64,000 nucleotides of DNA, from positions 1 through 64,000 of the forward strand of contig JAAFJN010000002.1 of NCBI GenBank assembly GCA_013298845.1, given 5' to 3'. The stretch is from Chitinophagales bacterium (GTDB taxonomy: Bacteria > Bacteroidota > Bacteroidia > Chitinophagales > Saprospiraceae). The position numbers were made by a program, and so were the translations under genes. The notes under the pieces are model-generated. The model saw only the letters and a program-made list of their open reading frames with translations, was not told where the DNA came from and did not search any database. Shown piece after piece: positions 43,325 to 52,697 of the stretch (position 1 is the first letter of the stretch; each line of letters opens with the position of its first letter).

Positions 43325-44152
43325 ATGTCAAAAGCATTTTTTCCGTTTATCGCGGCGCTATTGGGCACTTTTCTGGTAGTTTCCTGCCATTCGGCGCAAA
43401 AAACGGCGCAAACCCAACGGTTTAACAAATTGGTCTGGTCTGATGAGTTTAACTATTCCGGGTTGCCCGACAGCACCAAATGGGGGTATGACCTGGGCAA
43501 TGGTTGCCCCAATGTATGTGGCTGGGGAAACAACGAATTGCAGTACTACACCGCCAACCGCGTCGAAAATGCGCGGGTGCTGTTGGGAAATCTCGCCATT
43601 GAAGCACACCAGGAAAAAATGGGTGGTATGAATTACTCCTCCGCCCGGCTGGTGAGCCGCCGGAAAGGCGATTGGACCTATGGCCGCATCGAAGTGCGGG
43701 CTTTGTTGCCCAAAGGACGCGGCACCTGGCCCGCCATCTGGATGTTACCCACCGATTGGGCCTACGGTGGTTGGCCGGCCAGTGGTGAAATTGACATCAT
43801 GGAGTTTGTGGGATACGAACCCGATAGTTTGTACGGAACGGTGCACACCGAAAACTTTAACCACGTTAAAGGAACCCAGGTATCGGGCCGAATTCACTCC
43901 AGCACCCTTAGTTCCGGTTTTCACCTCTATGGCATCGAATGGGATACGGAAAAAATTGATTTTTTGTTCGATGGCAAGGTATTTCACTCGTTCCAAAACC
44001 GCAAGGATGGGTTTAAATCGTGGCCATTTGACCGCAATTTCCACCTGATCCTGAACTTAGCCGTAGGCGGCAACTGGGGTGGTAAAAAAGGCGTGGACAA
44101 CAGCATTTGGCCCCAAAAGATGCTGGTTGATTACGTACGGGTTTATCAGTAA
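43325..44152 (+). CDS. GH16 family endo-beta-glucanase (laminarinase type), lipoprotein
   Basis: 275 residues with a lipobox (FLVVSCHSAQK). The catalytic domain begins KLVWSDEFNYSGLPDSTKWGYD and carries the GH16 active-site motif GEIDIMEFVG, with both catalytic glutamates present and the laminarinase-type extra Met. WGNNELQYYTANR and LNLAVGGNWGG support the GH16_3 laminarinase subfamily. It should cleave beta-1,3 (or mixed 1,3/1,4) glucan at the cell surface. Third enzyme-type gene in the operon; 15 bp behind the PKD lipoprotein and 28 bp before a second GH16. Confidence 0.94.
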   Translation: MSKAFFPFIAALLGTFLVVSCHSAQKTAQTQRFNKLVWSDEFNYSGLPDSTKWGYDLGNGCPNVCGWGNNELQYYTANRVENARVLLGNLAIEAHQEKMGGMNYSSARLVSRRKGDWTYGRIEVRALLPKGRGTWPAIWMLPTDWAYGGWPASGEIDIMEFVGYEPDSLYGTVHTENFNHVKGTQVSGRIHSSTLSSGFHLYGIEWDTEKIDFLFDGKVFHSFQNRKDGFKSWPFDRNFHLILNLAVGGNWGGKKGVDNSIWPQKMLVDYVRVYQ

Positions 44153-44180
44153 CATTTAACGATTATTCTCAAGCAAAAAC

Positions 44181-45386
44181 ATGAAAAAAACACTATTAAT
44201 CAGCACAATTGCCCTGGTATCCGGTTTGTGGGCCTGCGTCAAAGAAGACGACGGCGCGGCGGATGCTCGCAACCTGCCCACCATCACGATGGGCGACCTT
44301 ACCCTTGAAGAAGGCGACGCGGATGATACCATTTACCTCGAAGTCAACCTCGTGGGCGATAATAAAGCCAACGCCGTGGTGCGGTTTGCGGGCGTTGCCG
44401 GTACCGCAACGGCCAGCAGCGACTACGAATTGTTGAATTCGGGCCAATTGGTGTTTGCGCCGGGGGAAACCCAAAAAACGTTGGCCATTAAAATCGTGGG
44501 CGACGAACTGCGCGAAACCAAAGAAACCTTTGAGGTGAAATTGTACAACCCCATTAACCTCGCCCTTACCAAAGACGTTTCGGTTATTACCATCAACGAC
44601 GACGATAACAACACCGCGGGGTTAACCATCCCGACGGGTGGTTATATCACGCCGGTATCGTACCCGGGCTACAACCTTACCTGGTCCGATGAATTTGACG
44701 GTGCTACGTTAAATACCACCGACTGGAACTACGAAATTGGCGACGGATGCCCTAATTGCGGATGGGGAAACAACGAATTGCAATATTACCGCGAAGACAA
44801 CACCGCTTTGGTGGATGGGAATTTGGTCATTACGGCCAAAAAACAGCAGTTTGGCGGCAAAAACTACACTTCATCCCGCCTGACGACCAAAGGCAAGCAA
44901 CAGTTTAAGTTTGGCCGGATTGACATTCGTGCGGCCTTGCCCGAAGGTAAAGGTCTTTGGCCCGCCCTCTGGATGCTCGGTAGCAATATTGACGCGGTAA
45001 GTTGGCCCGCTTGCGGCGAAATTGACATCATGGAATTAACCGGCGATTTACCCACCCGGGTATTGGGAACGGTGCACTTTGGGGCGAATTTTAACTCTCG
45101 TCAATACATTACACAGGCCAAATACCTTACCGGGAACGCCAATTTCCAGGATGAATTTCACGTATTCTCTTTAGTATGGCAGGCCGATAAAATTGAATTT
45201 TTGGTGGACGACGAGGTGTTCCACACCATTACACCCGCCGATATGAATGGCGCGGCGTATCCGTTCAACAAGCCGTTTTTCTTTATTTTCAACGTTGCGG
45301 TAGGTGGCAATTTGCCGGGTAACCCCGATAATTCAACCCCTTTCCCACAACACATGATTGTGGATTACGTGCGCGTGTTTCAATAG
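44181..45386 (+). CDS. GH16 family endo-beta-glucanase with N-terminal Calx-beta domain, lipoprotein
   Basis: 401 residues with a lipobox (LVSGLWACVKEDD). A Calx-beta domain (about 35-145, TITMGDLTLEEGDADDTIYLEVNL...FEVKLYNPINLALTKDVSVITINDDD) precedes a GH16 catalytic domain starting YNLTWSDEFDGATLN. The active-site motif is CGEIDIMELTG with both catalytic glutamates. It is clearly related to the preceding enzyme and probably arose by duplication, with the added module giving spacing or binding. Last gene of the operon; a bidirectional terminator lies 68 bp downstream. Confidence 0.94.
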   Translation: MKKTLLISTIALVSGLWACVKEDDGAADARNLPTITMGDLTLEEGDADDTIYLEVNLVGDNKANAVVRFAGVAGTATASSDYELLNSGQLVFAPGETQKTLAIKIVGDELRETKETFEVKLYNPINLALTKDVSVITINDDDNNTAGLTIPTGGYITPVSYPGYNLTWSDEFDGATLNTTDWNYEIGDGCPNCGWGNNELQYYREDNTALVDGNLVITAKKQQFGGKNYTSSRLTTKGKQQFKFGRIDIRAALPEGKGLWPALWMLGSNIDAVSWPACGEIDIMELTGDLPTRVLGTVHFGANFNSRQYITQAKYLTGNANFQDEFHVFSLVWQADKIEFLVDDEVFHTITPADMNGAAYPFNKPFFFIFNVAVGGNLPGNPDNSTPFPQHMIVDYVRVFQ

Positions 45387-45453
45387 TAAAGGCTATTTGG
45401 GGGCATAAACATGACTTATCCCCAGTCCCTACTTTTTGGGACCCAAAAGTAAA

Positions 45454-45490
45454 AAAGCCCAATTTGCTGATAACCAGCAAATTGGGCTTT
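45454..45490. terminator. Bidirectional intrinsic terminator between the PUL operon and rho
   Basis: Perfect 16-bp stem AAAGCCCAATTTGCTG with its complement and a 5-nt loop. T-rich on the minus strand side; serves the two convergent genes. Confidence 0.85.
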
Positions 45491-45521
45491 ATCAATTAGA
45501 CGCTATTCAATTCAACATTAC

Positions 45522-45579
45522 TTCGGTGTTCGGTATTCTAAATTCGGTGTTCGGTGTTCGATGTTCTAATGTTCGATAT
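45522..45579 (-). repeat. Heptamer array (CACCGAA type) at the 3' end of rho
   Basis: On the minus strand the array begins directly after the TAA stop of rho with units such as CGAACAC, CGAACAT and TAGAACA. About seven units with some irregular ones. Same family as the arrays at 49559-49912. Confidence 0.8.
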
Positions 45580-47778
45580 TTACCGGTTCATACCTTCCAA
45601 AAAGTCTTCGTTGGAAGTGGTATTCATCATGTGTTTGCGCATAAATTCCATTGCTTCGTCGGGTTTCATATCCGCGAGGTGGTTACGCAAAATAAACATC
45701 CGTTGTAGTGTATCGCGATCGAGGAGCAAATCTTCGCGGCGAGTACTGGATTTGGTGAGGTCAATACTTGGGTACATCCGTTTGTTGGCCAACTGACGAT
45801 CGAGTTGCAATTCCATGTTACCGGTACCTTTAAATTCCTCAAAGATAACCTGGTCCATTTTAGAACCCGTATCGGTCAAAGCCGTGGCGATAATGGTGAG
45901 TGAACCGCCATTTTCGATGGAACGTGCCGCACCGAAGAATTTTTTGGGTTTTTGCAAAGCCGTTGCTTCTACACCACCCGACAATACCTTACCCGATGCG
46001 GGAGCCACGGTATTGTAAGCACGCGCCATACGGGTAATAGAGTCGAGGAGAATCACCACATCGTGGCCGCATTCTACCATGCGTTTGGCTTTTTCCAAAA
46101 CGATATTGGCGAGGCGCACGTGGTTTTCGGCGGTTTCGTCGAACGTTGAAGATACTACCTCGGCTTTTACGCTGCGTTTCATATCGGTTACCTCCTCGGG
46201 ACGTTCGTCAATCAAAAGAATGATCACGTAACATTCGGGGTGGTTTTTGGTAATGGCATTGGCCAAATCCTTCAACAGGAAGGTTTTACCCGTTTTAGGT
46301 TGGGCGACGATCAGGCCGCGTTGGCCTTTACCGATGGGCGTAAACAACTCCACGATGCGGTTACCAAAATCGCGGCCGGTGGGGCTGGTCAGGAGGTTAA
46401 ATTTCCGGGTGGGGAACAACGGCGTGAGATAATCAAAAGGTACGCGGTCGCGCACGTCTTTGGGATCGAGGCCGTTGATTTTATTTACTTTCAGCAGTGC
46501 AAAATACTTTTCACCTTCTTTGGGCGGGCGCATGGGGCCAAAAACGGTATCACCAGTGCGCAGGCCAAATAGTTTCACCTGCGAAGGCGACACGTAAATA
46601 TCGTCGGGGCTGGTGAGGTAGTTAAAATCGGAAGAACGCAAGAAGCCGTAACCATCCGACATCATTTCGAGGGTACCACCGCCTTCGATAATACCATCCA
46701 ACTCAACGTCAAATTTTTCGCGGGCAATAATGGGCATTACTTCCTGTGGTTCTTGCGCCATTTCCTGAGCGGGTGCGTCAAAATTCCCGTCGACTTTCCG
46801 CTGCGGTTGAGGCACCATTTCGTAATCGTCCTCGTCGGCCATTGGGTTGTTCACCACTTCGTCGTCGTAGCGGTCCATCCGATTGGTATCCTGATCGTAG
46901 AGATTAGGATTAGAGCGCTGCTGCGGGTTATTGTTACCGGGGTTACTTTGGTGGCCGGGTTGGCGATAATTGGGGCTTCCGGGCTGGATGCGTTGGGGCA
47001 AAGCACCGGGCAAGGGCGTACCCTGAAGGCGGCCGTAACGATCGCGGTACATACCGGGTGGCGTTGCGGGCGGCTGCTGTTGGCGGGGCTGTTGCTGCTG
47101 TGGTGGTCGCTGCTGCGGTTGCGGCTGGTTGGCCGGGGGCGGCACATTTTGAGGTTGCGGCGGCACGTTCTGTTGCGGCGGCGGGCCTTGTTGTGGTCCC
47201 TGCTGACGGCCATAACGGTCGCGGTACATACCCGGTTGCTGCTGTTGGGGCGGCTGGTTGGGGTTAAAATTTTGGCGCATTGGCGGCTGTTGTGGCTGCT
47301 GCTGCTGCGGTGGTCGTTGCTGGTGTTGTTGGTGCGGTTGCTGACGCGGCTGTTGTTGTGGCTGCTGTGGCGGTACCGACGGCTGATTTTTGGGATTGAC
47401 CGGTGGCCGGCCGGTATTTTTTAAAGGAGCCGGAGCCGAAGGGGCAACGGGTGGTGGCGTGTCGTTGAGGGGTGGTGGCGGAGCCGGTTCGGAGGCGTCT
47501 TTGGTGGGTTTGCGGCCTTTTTTTGCGGGGCCGGCATTCGCGTTTTCCTCTTGTTCGGAGACGGGTTTACGCACCACAATTTTACGACCGGGGGAAGGTT
47601 CATCCACTTCGGGGACTAATTCGCCGCCTTTTCCCTTTGCGGCAAGGGCTTGTTCATCAAGGATTTTATATACTAAATCCTGTTTGGTCAGGCTGTTAGC
47701 GCCTTTTATACCGAGTTGCTTGGCTATTTCTTTTAGCTCGGTGACCAATTTTTCGTTCAACTGCAAAATGTCGTACAT
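45580..47778 (-). CDS. rho: Transcription termination factor Rho with long disordered insertion
   Basis: 732 residues versus about 420 for E. coli Rho. The N-terminal Rho_N helical domain (about 1-45, [34 protein letters not shown]) is separated from the RNA-binding cold-shock-like domain (starts about 350, [22 protein letters not shown]) by about 300 residues rich in Gln, Pro, Asn, Arg and Gly. The motor has Walker [14 protein letters not shown], Walker [17 protein letters not shown] and the Rho signature [10 protein letters not shown]. Long disordered insertions of this kind are known from Bacteroides Rho, where they drive phase separation. All catalytic elements are present. Single gene. 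Confidence 0.97.
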   Translation of the reverse strand: MYDILQLNEKLVTELKEIAKQLGIKGANSLTKQDLVYKILDEQALAAKGKGGELVPEVDEPSPGRKIVVRKPVSEQEENANAGPAKKGRKPTKDASEPAPPPPLNDTPPPVAPSAPAPLKNTGRPPVNPKNQPSVPPQQPQQQPRQQPHQQHQQRPPQQQQPQQPPMRQNFNPNQPPQQQQPGMYRDRYGRQQGPQQGPPPQQNVPPQPQNVPPPANQPQPQQRPPQQQQPRQQQPPATPPGMYRDRYGRLQGTPLPGALPQRIQPGSPNYRQPGHQSNPGNNNPQQRSNPNLYDQDTNRMDRYDDEVVNNPMADEDDYEMVPQPQRKVDGNFDAPAQEMAQEPQEVMPIIAREKFDVELDGIIEGGGTLEMMSDGYGFLRSSDFNYLTSPDDIYVSPSQVKLFGLRTGDTVFGPMRPPKEGEKYFALLKVNKINGLDPKDVRDRVPFDYLTPLFPTRKFNLLTSPTGRDFGNRIVELFTPIGKGQRGLIVAQPKTGKTFLLKDLANAITKNHPECYVIILLIDERPEEVTDMKRSVKAEVVSSTFDETAENHVRLANIVLEKAKRMVECGHDVVILLDSITRMARAYNTVAPASGKVLSGGVEATALQKPKKFFGAARSIENGGSLTIIATALTDTGSKMDQVIFEEFKGTGNMELQLDRQLANKRMYPSIDLTKSSTRREDLLLDRDTLQRMFILRNHLADMKPDEAMEFMRKHMMNTTSNEDFLEGMNR

Positions 47779-48274
47779 TCGACTTAACTAAAAATAAATG
47801 GTGGGTGTATAAAAATGGATCGGAAATGCGCAGGCACAAACGGGCAAAATTCCGGTTGAACCATTAAGAAACTGTGGGTTAATACAGTTTCCGGGGTGAG
47901 GCTATGTCGTTGAATATACCCAAAAAGGGGTATACCTGGCATGGCATTCAGGAAAAATGCAAAAACATTTCCGGGTGAGATTCTGATTTCGTTTGAAGGT
48001 GTTTCATGGTGGTCAACTGGCTAAAAAATACGCAAAATGCTTGTCTATAAGCGCACTGCAAAACCATTTTGGGGAGGATACTATGATACTATGGACTATA
48101 CCAACGCAGGACAGGGCAGTAAAATTTATCGGGAGTGTGGTAAAAATCCGGTAGTATTTATGGAATTTTATTCTAAATAAGGTGTTTAGAAATAAATGTA
48201 ACGACGCAAAGGTAAACCTTATTTTATATTTGCCCTACCTTGTGGCGTTTTTTGAGAAAAAAAATTTTAGAGAT
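47779..48274. other. Intergenic region between divergent rho and serS
   Basis: About 500 bp. It contains an 8-bp hairpin GAAACTGT/ACAGTTTC (47868-47891), the serS -7 box (48225-48232), and a short open frame of 47 codons (48037-48180) that I do not consider established. Long leaders are usual for rho because of autoregulation; no rut-like site could be defined by eye. Confidence 0.5.
48225..48232 (+). promoter_or_regulatory. -7 box of serS
   Basis: TATATTTG matches TAnnTTTG, 42 bp before the chosen ATG at 48275. Confidence 0.55.
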
Positions 48275-49555
48275 ATGCTCCAACTTGAAGTTATCCGCGA
48301 AGAGAAAGCCCGAATTGTGGCAGCCTTGCGCAAACGTAATTGGAATAACACCCAATTAAAAGCCATTGATCAAATTATTGCTCTGGACGATCGCCGCCGA
48401 TCCGGTCAAAAAGAATTGGACGATACCAGGGCCGAAATGAACCGTATGGCCAAATCCATCGGACAACTCATGGGTCAGGGCAAAAAAGAGGAGGCCGAAC
48501 AACAGAAAAAAGCCGTAGCCGCCCTGAAAGACCAAGAAAAGGGCCTGGAGGAAAACATGGCTGCCATCAAACACGACTTGGATCAATTGTTGTATTCCGT
48601 TCCCAATGCACCCCATAAATCTGTTCCGAAAGGTAAAACACCGGAAGATAATAAAGTGTTCAAAGCCTGGAACAAAACTTTTCCAACCCTGCCCGCCGAT
48701 GCCGCCCCCCACTGGGAATTGGCTAAAAAATACAACCTCTTCGACCTCGAACTGGGCGTAAAACTCACCGGTGCCGGTTTCCCCGTGTACCGCGGACAGG
48801 GCGCACGCCTCCAACGCGCTTTGATTCAGTTTTTCCTTGACGAAGCCGTGAAGGCCGGTTACGAAGAAATTATGCCGCCCCACCTCGTGAACGAAGACAG
48901 CGCCCGCGCCACCGGACAACTGCCCGACAAGGAAGGACAAATGTACCACTGCACCGTGGATGACCTGTACCTCATCCCAACGGCCGAGGTACCGGTGACC
49001 AATATTCTGCGCGACGAAATTGTGGCCGAAAAAGATCTCCCCATCAAAATGACCGCTTACACGCCCTGCTTCCGCCGCGAAGCCGGTTCGTACGGTGCCC
49101 ACGTGCGCGGCCTCAACCGCGTGCACCAGTTTGATAAAGTGGAAATTGTGCGCGTCGAGCACCCCGACAATTCTTATAAAGCGTTGATGGGAATGGTGAG
49201 CCACGTATCTAAACTGATGGCCAAACTCGAACTCCCCTACCGCATTTTGTTGCTTTGCGGGGGCGATATGGGTTTTGCATCCGCCAAAACCTTCGACTTC
49301 GAAGTGTGGTCGGCGGCCCAACAGCGCTGGCTGGAAGTAAGTTCAGTGTCGAACTTTGAAACGTTCCAGACCAACCGCATGAAATTGCGTTTCCGCGATG
49401 GTAACGGTAAAATTGAACTGGCCCACACCCTCAACGGTTCGGCCCTTGCGCTCGCCCGTATTGTAGCGGCCTTGCTGGAAAACAACCAAACCCCCGAAGG
49501 TATTCAAATTCCAAAAGCACTTTGGAAATACACCGGGTTTAAGATGATTAAGTAA
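48275..49555 (+). CDS. serS: Seryl-tRNA synthetase
   Basis: 426 residues from the ATG at 48275, where SerRS homology begins (MLQLEVIREEKARIVAALRKRN); the open frame extends upstream to 48182 through the promoter and is rejected. The N-terminal antiparallel coiled coil (about 25-105) binds the tRNA-Ser long arm. The class II core shows motif 2 (PCFRREAGSYGAHVRGLNRVHQF) and motif 3 (NGSALALARIVAALLENNQ). The enzyme charges tRNA-Ser (and tRNA-Sec if present). The gene is monocistronic; its stop codon is followed within 3 bp by a TTGAACA-type heptamer array. Confidence 0.97.
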   Translation: MLQLEVIREEKARIVAALRKRNWNNTQLKAIDQIIALDDRRRSGQKELDDTRAEMNRMAKSIGQLMGQGKKEEAEQQKKAVAALKDQEKGLEENMAAIKHDLDQLLYSVPNAPHKSVPKGKTPEDNKVFKAWNKTFPTLPADAAPHWELAKKYNLFDLELGVKLTGAGFPVYRGQGARLQRALIQFFLDEAVKAGYEEIMPPHLVNEDSARATGQLPDKEGQMYHCTVDDLYLIPTAEVPVTNILRDEIVAEKDLPIKMTAYTPCFRREAGSYGAHVRGLNRVHQFDKVEIVRVEHPDNSYKALMGMVSHVSKLMAKLELPYRILLLCGGDMGFASAKTFDFEVWSAAQQRWLEVSSVSNFETFQTNRMKLRFRDGNGKIELAHTLNGSALALARIVAALLENNQTPEGIQIPKALWKYTGFKMIK

Positions 49556-49558
49556 CGT

Positions 49559-49643
49559 TGAACAATTGAACACCGAACAATTGAACGCCGAACAATTGAA
49601 CATCGAACACCGAACACCGAACACCGAATATCGAACGCCGAAG
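49559..49643 (+). repeat. Heptamer array (TGAACAC/CGAACAC type) at the 3' end of serS
   Basis: Starts 3 bp after the serS stop codon. Units TGAACAC, CGAACAC, CGAATAT and 8-bp variants TGAACAAT. The same sequence type appears inverted at 49783-49912. Confidence 0.88.
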
Positions 49644-49782
49644 TAATTTTTAATTAAATAAGGTTAAATACTCCGTAGCGGATTACATGGAATTATCCCG
49701 CATTAAAGCGATGATTGCCTAAATTTATGTGGTTTTTCAGTGCTGATAACTGAGATTGAGAAAGCTGTCTTAAAAGCGGATG

Positions 49783-49912
49783 CTTCGGCGTTCGATGTTC
49801 AATTGTTCGGTGTTCGATGTTCAATTGTTCGATGTTCAATTGTTCGGTGTTCGGTGTTCGATGTTCAATTGTTCGGTGTTCGGTGTTCAATTGTTCGATG
49901 TTCAATTGTTCA
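49783..49912 (-). repeat. Heptamer array (TGAACAT/CGAACAC type) at the 3' end of the GIN-like gene
   Basis: On the minus strand the TGA stop of the gene is itself the first TGA of the first unit. About 17 units of 7 or 8 bp (TGAACAT, CGAACAC, TGAACAAT) follow. The 139-bp spacer to the serS array has no visible feature. Confidence 0.88.
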
Positions 49913-50713
49913 AAAACCGCTCTCTTCTCTAATTTTTTTGTACTTCGGTTGTTGCTCCAGTTTAATATTGGTGCCTTCGCCCCGCGACAAATTAACCAAC
50001 TCGGCCGTTCCAATCAACAAATCACTAAAATGCGCCGACTCGCCGTAACAATCGCCCATCGCCAAGTATCTAAGGTCCAAAGCAACATTATTAACGTCTC
50101 GTATTTTCACGTACGACGCGCTGCCGTTCACCGTCATTTGATTGCGGGTACTGTCGCGAAACTGGTAAAATTCATTGTAGGGCACATCATTGACAGACAA
50201 TGACAATTTCCGCGTTTGAACGGCAAATTGCGACGCCCGCACATTGTCGGCTCCAATATTAACCCGATTGTGGTTCAAAGCGCCGGTGCAGGAGACTTTG
50301 GCGCATTGACTCAAATACAAGTTCAACTGATCGGATGTAGCGCCATTTTGTGGCATTAAACCCACCCGAACAACGACGTTTTTTAACAACATTGGACGAT
50401 CAGTGGTGTCGTTTTTGAAAAAAATACGAACTTGGCTTTCATTTCGCCAAACGGTGCATTGGTTGCGCACTGCGGAATCGCCCGTAATTTCTATACCTGA
50501 AAATGCAGGATCTAAAACCACCTCTTCAAAACCCCTCACCGTTATATTGTTGATATTGGGCACTTCGTAACGGCTCATTTGGTCATTTTTTGTGGCCATC
50601 GCCACGACCACCTCTTCCCGTCGGATGCGCTGAACTTTGGTGCGCATACTCCATAAAATGGTGCTCAAGCAGCACAAAACGGCCAATCCGGCCACGATAT
50701 TTCCAATTTTCAT
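49910..50713 (-). CDS. Membrane-anchored GIN-domain-like (DUF2807-type) protein
   Basis: 267 residues with an N-terminal signal anchor (IGNIVAGLAVLCCLSTILW). The remainder (about 55-245) shows the short repeated strands of a GIN/DUF2807 beta-helix (ITVRGFEEVVLDPAFSGIEITGDSAV, LNLYLSQCAKVSCTGALNHNRVNIGADNVRAS). Function not established. It overlaps the GntR gene by 4 bp (ATGA), so it is the last member of a four-gene ABC operon. Confidence 0.78.
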   Translation of the reverse strand: MKIGNIVAGLAVLCCLSTILWSMRTKVQRIRREEVVVAMATKNDQMSRYEVPNINNITVRGFEEVVLDPAFSGIEITGDSAVRNQCTVWRNESQVRIFFKNDTTDRPMLLKNVVVRVGLMPQNGATSDQLNLYLSQCAKVSCTGALNHNRVNIGADNVRASQFAVQTRKLSLSVNDVPYNEFYQFRDSTRNQMTVNGSASYVKIRDVNNVALDLRYLAMGDCYGESAHFSDLLIGTAELVNLSRGEGTNIKLEQQPKYKKIREESGF

Positions 50714-51075
50714 AGCTTATTTTTTAAATTTTGGTAAATGTGTTGAAGTTCGTTCCAGTCCATGCCTAATTCGTCCATCATTAGGAAAAAGGGCGGCAAC
50801 AAGTCCTCGGTGAAGGCTTTTTTGCGCATTTCCAGGGCTTTTTGCACCCCGTCGTTGGCCACAAAATACCCGATACCGCGTTGGTTAATCACAATACCCT
50901 GTTCCTGAAGGTACGTTACCGAGCGCACTACGGTATTGGGGTTCACCTGAAGTTCGGCCCCTAAATCCCGCACCGACGGAATACGTTCGCCCGGCGGCCA
51001 TTCTCCGGCCATAATCCGGGAGGCAATTTGATGGGCAATCTGCAACCAGATCGCCGCTTGTGTTTGAAATTCCAT
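50710..51075 (-). CDS. GntR-family transcriptional regulator, YtrA-like
   Basis: 121 residues: winged helix of the GntR type (WLQIAHQIASRIMAGEWPPGERIPSVRDLGAELQVNPNTVVRSVTYLQEQGIV) followed by only about 50 residues, as in the short YtrA subfamily that controls ABC transporter operons. It lies 3 bp after the permease gene and overlaps the GIN-like gene. The 22-bp pseudo-palindrome at 52674-52695 in the operon promoter has the form expected of a YtrA operator, so autoregulation of the operon is likely. Confidence 0.9.
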   Translation of the reverse strand: MEFQTQAAIWLQIAHQIASRIMAGEWPPGERIPSVRDLGAELQVNPNTVVRSVTYLQEQGIVINQRGIGYFVANDGVQKALEMRKKAFTEDLLPPFFLMMDELGMDWNELQHIYQNLKNKL

Positions 51076-51078
51076 AGC

Positions 51079-51825
51079 TTATATTTCTTTGTTTTTGAGC
51101 AAAAGGTAGGAAGCAACTAATAACAAAAAAGACGGGATATAGCCCCCAAACAACCAAAAACGGGTACTTAGACCGTTGTATTCCGGCGAAACCGACGCGT
51201 CCAACACCGGTACCGTCAGCAGATTCATCACCGTTACCACTTCGTTGTTGGATTGATACACCATTAAAGAATCAAGGTTGAGCAGCACAAAAAACAGCAC
51301 CGCCAAAGTAATTACGGTTTTGATTAACCCATATTTTTTCCAAAAAAGCCCCGACACAAAAGCCAGCGGCAACAACAGGAAAAAGAAAAAAAGAAAAATT
51401 TGAACCGTATCATCGGACCAGTCCATCGGCCCGTACCGCAATACCCAAATGCGCACCGCCATCAGGTTAAAAAGGCCCAACATTATCCGAAAAAACACCG
51501 TGATCAACCCCGGAAACACCACAAACGCCAGCAGAAATTTGGCCAGCCATTTTTCCGTTACCGAAGCCGGAATACTCAGGTATTGCCGCCCCCGAACCGA
51601 ATGACTAAACTCCTGAAACGACATACCCGCGTACAATCCGCCGCAGATTGACAGCAGCAAGGACCAACAAATGAAAGGCCCCTCGGCGGTAAAGCCCTCC
51701 GCCAAACCGTAAAAAACGAAAGGCGCTAAGCCCAAGGCCACGTAATAGGGCAATACCGATTGGGTTTGCCAACTGTATCGCAAAGTGCGCACAAAACGAA
51801 CGAAAGAAAATTCGATATGTAACAT
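51079..51825 (-). CDS. ABC transporter membrane subunit
   Basis: 248 residues with six or so hydrophobic segments (for example YYVALGLAPFVFYGLA, GPFICWSLLLSICGGLYAGMSF, FLLAFVVFPGLITVFFRIMLGLF, FLFFFFLLLPLAFVSGLF, FLLLVASYLLL). No named family; position 2 bp after the ATPase gene identifies it as the permease half of the exporter. The partner set (ATPase, permease, short GntR) is the classic YtrA-type exporter arrangement, often linked to cell-wall-active peptide resistance; that role is inference. Confidence 0.85.
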   Translation of the reverse strand: MLHIEFSFVRFVRTLRYSWQTQSVLPYYVALGLAPFVFYGLAEGFTAEGPFICWSLLLSICGGLYAGMSFQEFSHSVRGRQYLSIPASVTEKWLAKFLLAFVVFPGLITVFFRIMLGLFNLMAVRIWVLRYGPMDWSDDTVQIFLFFFFLLLPLAFVSGLFWKKYGLIKTVITLAVLFFVLLNLDSLMVYQSNNEVVTVMNLLTVPVLDASVSPEYNGLSTRFWLFGGYIPSFLLLVASYLLLKNKEI

Positions 51826-51827
51826 GG

Positions 51828-52652
51828 TTAGAAGGAAAGGATTTGAGGGTTCAACAAAAAGGCTTTAAACAGCAATTCCAGGTCCAACGGGCCTTCGCCG
51901 CCGTCGCGTTGCCGCACCAGGCAATGGTAACCGCCGGGCACCCGCTCACTGTACAACAGTTCGTCGGCGGGGGGCAATTGCGTAGTCGTGACCGTGTACA
52001 TTCGTTCGGTGAGGGCAGCCACGGAGACATTGGCCGCCAATTGGGTATCCTGCAAAATGACCACGTGGTCCAGCAAAGTGGCAATATCGTGCACGTGGTG
52101 GGTGGTAATCACCACAATCCGGTGCTCGTTCACGTGGGTACTCAACAACTTTCGGAAACTGTCTTTCGACGGAATATCCAGCCCATCGGTAGGTTCATCC
52201 AACAACAGGATTTCGCTTTGGGTGGCGAGGGCAAAACTAATGGCGACCTTTTTCTTTTGGCCAAATGAAAGCGCATCTATTTTGGCCGTTGGGTCAATTT
52301 GAAACGTTTCCAACGCCTTTTTCCAAAGGTTTTGGTCAAATTTTGGGTAAAAATCCGCCAAACGCTGCCCGTACGCCGATACCCGAATGGCCGGCAAATC
52401 TACCTCCACTGGCACGTAAGCCACCCGTTCCAAAAAGGAAACCGAACGGTGGCGCGGGTCCCGACCATCAACGTCAATGTTGCCCGTTTGGGGAAAAATA
52501 AAACCACTCAGCAAATGCAACAACGTGGTCTTCCCTACCCCATTGGTCCCCAGAACACCGTACACCCCGCCCGGCGACAACGCCAACGAACACTGCTCCA
52601 AAACAGGGGTACGGCGACGATACTGGTACGTTATTTTTTGTGTTGTAATCAT
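51828..52652 (-). CDS. ABC transporter ATP-binding protein
   Basis: 274 residues with Walker A GTNGVGKTTLLHLLSG (about 35-50), signature LSFGQKKKVAISFALA, Walker B EILLLDEPTDGLD and switch His in VVITTHHVHD. The C-terminal 60 residues are an extension without motif. First gene of the four-gene operon ATPase, permease, GntR, GIN-like protein; spacing 2-3 bp throughout. Promoter and presumed operator lie 22-53 bp upstream. Confidence 0.95.
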   Translation of the reverse strand: MITTQKITYQYRRRTPVLEQCSLALSPGGVYGVLGTNGVGKTTLLHLLSGFIFPQTGNIDVDGRDPRHRSVSFLERVAYVPVEVDLPAIRVSAYGQRLADFYPKFDQNLWKKALETFQIDPTAKIDALSFGQKKKVAISFALATQSEILLLDEPTDGLDIPSKDSFRKLLSTHVNEHRIVVITTHHVHDIATLLDHVVILQDTQLAANVSVAALTERMYTVTTTQLPPADELLYSERVPGGYHCLVRQRDGGEGPLDLELLFKAFLLNPQILSF

Positions 52653-52673
52653 AGCCTAAAATTTAGTGAATTA

Positions 52674-52695
52674 GTGTACTAATCATTTAATACAC
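52674..52695 (-). promoter_or_regulatory. Probable GntR (YtrA-type) operator
   Basis: GTGTACTAA and TTAATACAC separated by TCAT form a 9+9 pseudo-palindrome with one mismatch. It overlaps the expected transcription start, just downstream of the -7 box. Confidence 0.65.
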
Positions 52696-52697
52696 AG

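Noticed and set aside
48037..48180. 47-codon open frame upstream of serS (MLVYKRTAKPFWGGYY start)
   Set aside because: Plausible amino-acid content, but no ribosome-binding signal, neighbour or known family supports it; left as undecided.
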